64,000 nt of DNA from Melanocharis versteri (lineage: Eukaryota; Chordata; Aves; Passeriformes; Melanocharitidae). The translations under genes and the position numbers were made by a program. The first letter of the stretch is position 1; each line of letters begins with the position of its first letter. Shown here piece by piece: positions 62,862-64,000 of the stretch. Location of the stretch: contig VZTG01001072.1 in the NCBI GenBank assembly GCA_013397845.1, forward strand, positions 293,162 through 357,161. The letters run 5' to 3'. The notes under the pieces were generated by a model. It saw only the letters and a program-made list of their open reading frames with translations, was not told the origin of the DNA and ran no database searches.

Positions 62862-62868
62862 GCACTTT
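62862..62868 (+). promoter_or_regulatory. Possible miR-17-family seed match (GCACTTT)
   Basis: A 7-base match to the complement of the miR-17/20/106 seed in the 3' UTR. Seed matches are common by chance; conservation was not checked. Confidence 0.2.
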
Positions 62869-63179
62869 GCAATTGCATAACTCATCAATGTTTTGTGAGC
62901 TTGCATTTGTGAGTTCTTGAATGACCAGACTGAATTTTAACAAGTATCCCATTGAACATCTTGCTAGATGTCAATGATTGCCAGTGACACAAAGCTTGTA
63001 GTGAAACTATCTTTAAAAAAAAATCCTTGTCTCATCACACTTATGTTATTTGTTATACACTTTGTAATTAGCTACTTTTAATTTATTTGAGTTACAAGAT
63101 AGTGGATCATTAATGACTTCTAGTTGTGTTCAGTTTAGCATTTTTAATAGTATTAAACACTTCTGTCAGTCTTAATAAT

Positions 63180-63185
63180 AATAAA
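63180..63185 (+). terminator. Proximal polyadenylation signal AATAAA
   Basis: An AATAAA hexamer about 1.44 kb into the 3' UTR, in an AT-rich run. Its use would give a shorter 3' UTR. Whether it is used cannot be told from sequence alone. Confidence 0.45.
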
Positions 63186-63690
63186 AAAAGGAACCTCTGT
63201 CTTGTGCTTTGAAGATCTCTGAAGAATTTCTCTTATATTAGAACGGGCATGTATTGTAATTGTTTATACGTCCAATGATCTGTGCTGTAGAATAATGTTG
63301 CTGAGTTTCATTTTTTTTAAAGAAAAGAAAGAAGAAATGGCGAAGAACTTGGCCTCCACGTGGCGAGAACGATCTGTCTTTAAAATGTACTGTATGTTTA
63401 CATTTTATTTCGAATTTGTCGTTTGTACGTATAGGCTGATACCTTCCCGCAGGATACCGCGATAACTGATGTTTTCTAGAACCTTCTTAAAAGTGCCATG
63501 TTTGGCAGTGCAAATGAGGTTGCGTGTCACAGCCCAGAGATTTCTTACGGTTGAATGTCTAAAACGGTAAGATTTGTTACTGCAGGTAACCTGCAGTGAC
63601 TTACGTTTTTCATAGTAAAATTCAAATGAGCTCCTATTTTTGATAGTCATTTAATAGTGTATTTGCCATTTGAGCCTCAGTGCATATTAC

Positions 63691-63698
63691 TGCACTGA
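63691..63698 (+). promoter_or_regulatory. Possible miR-148/152 seed match (TGCACTGA)
   Basis: An 8-base match of the 8mer type for the miR-148/152 seed, late in the 3' UTR. Only transcripts using the more distal polyadenylation signals would carry it. Confidence 0.25.
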
Positions 63699-63750
63699 AG
63701 ACAGTTTTTAATGTAATCTTAATTTTACCTCATATACTGTACATTCCAAA

Positions 63751-63764
63751 AATAAATAAATAAA
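63751..63764 (+). terminator. Cluster of three overlapping AATAAA signals
   Basis: AATAAA occurs at 63751, 63755 and 63759 in an AATAAATAAATAAA run, followed by an A-rich stretch. It is a plausible cleavage signal, though followed by conserved-looking sequence and another signal. Confidence 0.5.
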
Positions 63765-63924
63765 AGAAAAAGAGAAACTCTAAAGTTTTTAAAACGCTAT
63801 AGATACACTACCAAACATATCACTTTACGGTTGTACAACGTCGGGCTCCACGAAGACGAACCTGTATAGTCTGATAGAAAATACATAAAACGATGTAGCA
63901 AAGTACCTTTAAGAGTCTGTGGAC

Positions 63925-63930
63925 AATAAA
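63925..63930 (+). terminator. Distal polyadenylation signal AATAAA
   Basis: A single AATAAA followed 13 bases later by a T-rich element (CTTCTTTTTC) resembling a downstream U-rich element. It is the last signal before the composition changes sharply to GC-rich, so it is the likely main 3' end. Confidence 0.6.
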
Positions 63931-63954
63931 AGTACCTTCTTTTTCGCTGCTGCT

Positions 63955-64000
63955 GGTCAGTCCTGTGCGCGCACGGCCGCCGCCGCTCTCCCCTCCCTCC
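63955..64000. other. GC-rich, CpG-bearing edge of the window
   Basis: After the last FNDC3A polyadenylation signal the sequence switches to GTGCGCGCACGGCCGCCGCC and a C/T-rich stretch. It may be the start of a CpG island of the next gene, but too little is visible to assign it. Confidence 0.4.

Larger units (their letters stand above)
61741..63950 (+). other. FNDC3A: FNDC3A 3' untranslated region
   Basis: About 2.2 kb between the stop codon and the last polyadenylation signal. It is AT-rich and has no long open frame of note. It contains a CTTT-type pyrimidine tract near 62.64-62.72 kb and several AATAAA hexamers. The 3' edge is inferred as 15-25 bases past the signal at 63925. Confidence 0.8.

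Noticed and set aside
1..64000. CRISPR arrays, operons, tRNA or rRNA genes, bacterial-type systems
   Set aside because: No regularly spaced repeats and no cloverleaf or rRNA signatures were seen. The sequence is vertebrate nuclear DNA with spliced exons.

Overview
The window is a stretch of bird nuclear genome. Almost all of its coding content is one gene on the + strand, FNDC3A (fibronectin type III domain containing 3A). The evidence for a bird is threefold: intron-rich vertebrate gene structure with GT-AG splice sites, many CR1 LINE fragments in both orientations with the usual CR1 3' end, and a solo endogenous-retrovirus LTR. I cannot name the species.

Layout. Positions 1-10,180 hold no recognised exon. 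They are most likely an intron of the long FNDC3A transcript or sequence upstream of the short one, and they contain a TG/TA microsatellite and a 363-bp solo LTR. A strong CpG island at about 10,760-11,245 is a candidate alternative promoter and noncoding first exon. An old CR1/L3-like relic lies at about 14,380-15,260. From 15,465 to 61,740 there are 23 coding exons that join without a frameshift or internal stop. They encode 1,140 residues, including one split codon at the 5' edge. The first 58 or so residues of the long isoform are not in the window. The 3' UTR runs from 61,741 to about 63,950, with AATAAA signals at 63,180, 63,751 and 63,925. The last ~40 bases turn abruptly GC-rich.

The protein has a proline-rich, basic N-terminal part, then nine fibronectin type III (FN3) domains, then one hydrophobic segment at the very C terminus. 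That is the arrangement of a tail-anchored membrane protein. Introns carry CR1 copies at 26.5, 32.8-34.5, 37.8, 42.2-44.0, 44.0, 45.2-46.5, 49.2 and 53.2-53.9 kb. One intron has an exact two-copy 67-bp tandem duplication.

I found no CRISPR array, operon, tRNA or rRNA, and no evidence of a new multi-gene system. The most useful leads are the candidate internal promoter, the precise solo LTR, the tail-to-tail CR1 pair, the exact 67-bp duplication and the tail-anchor topology.
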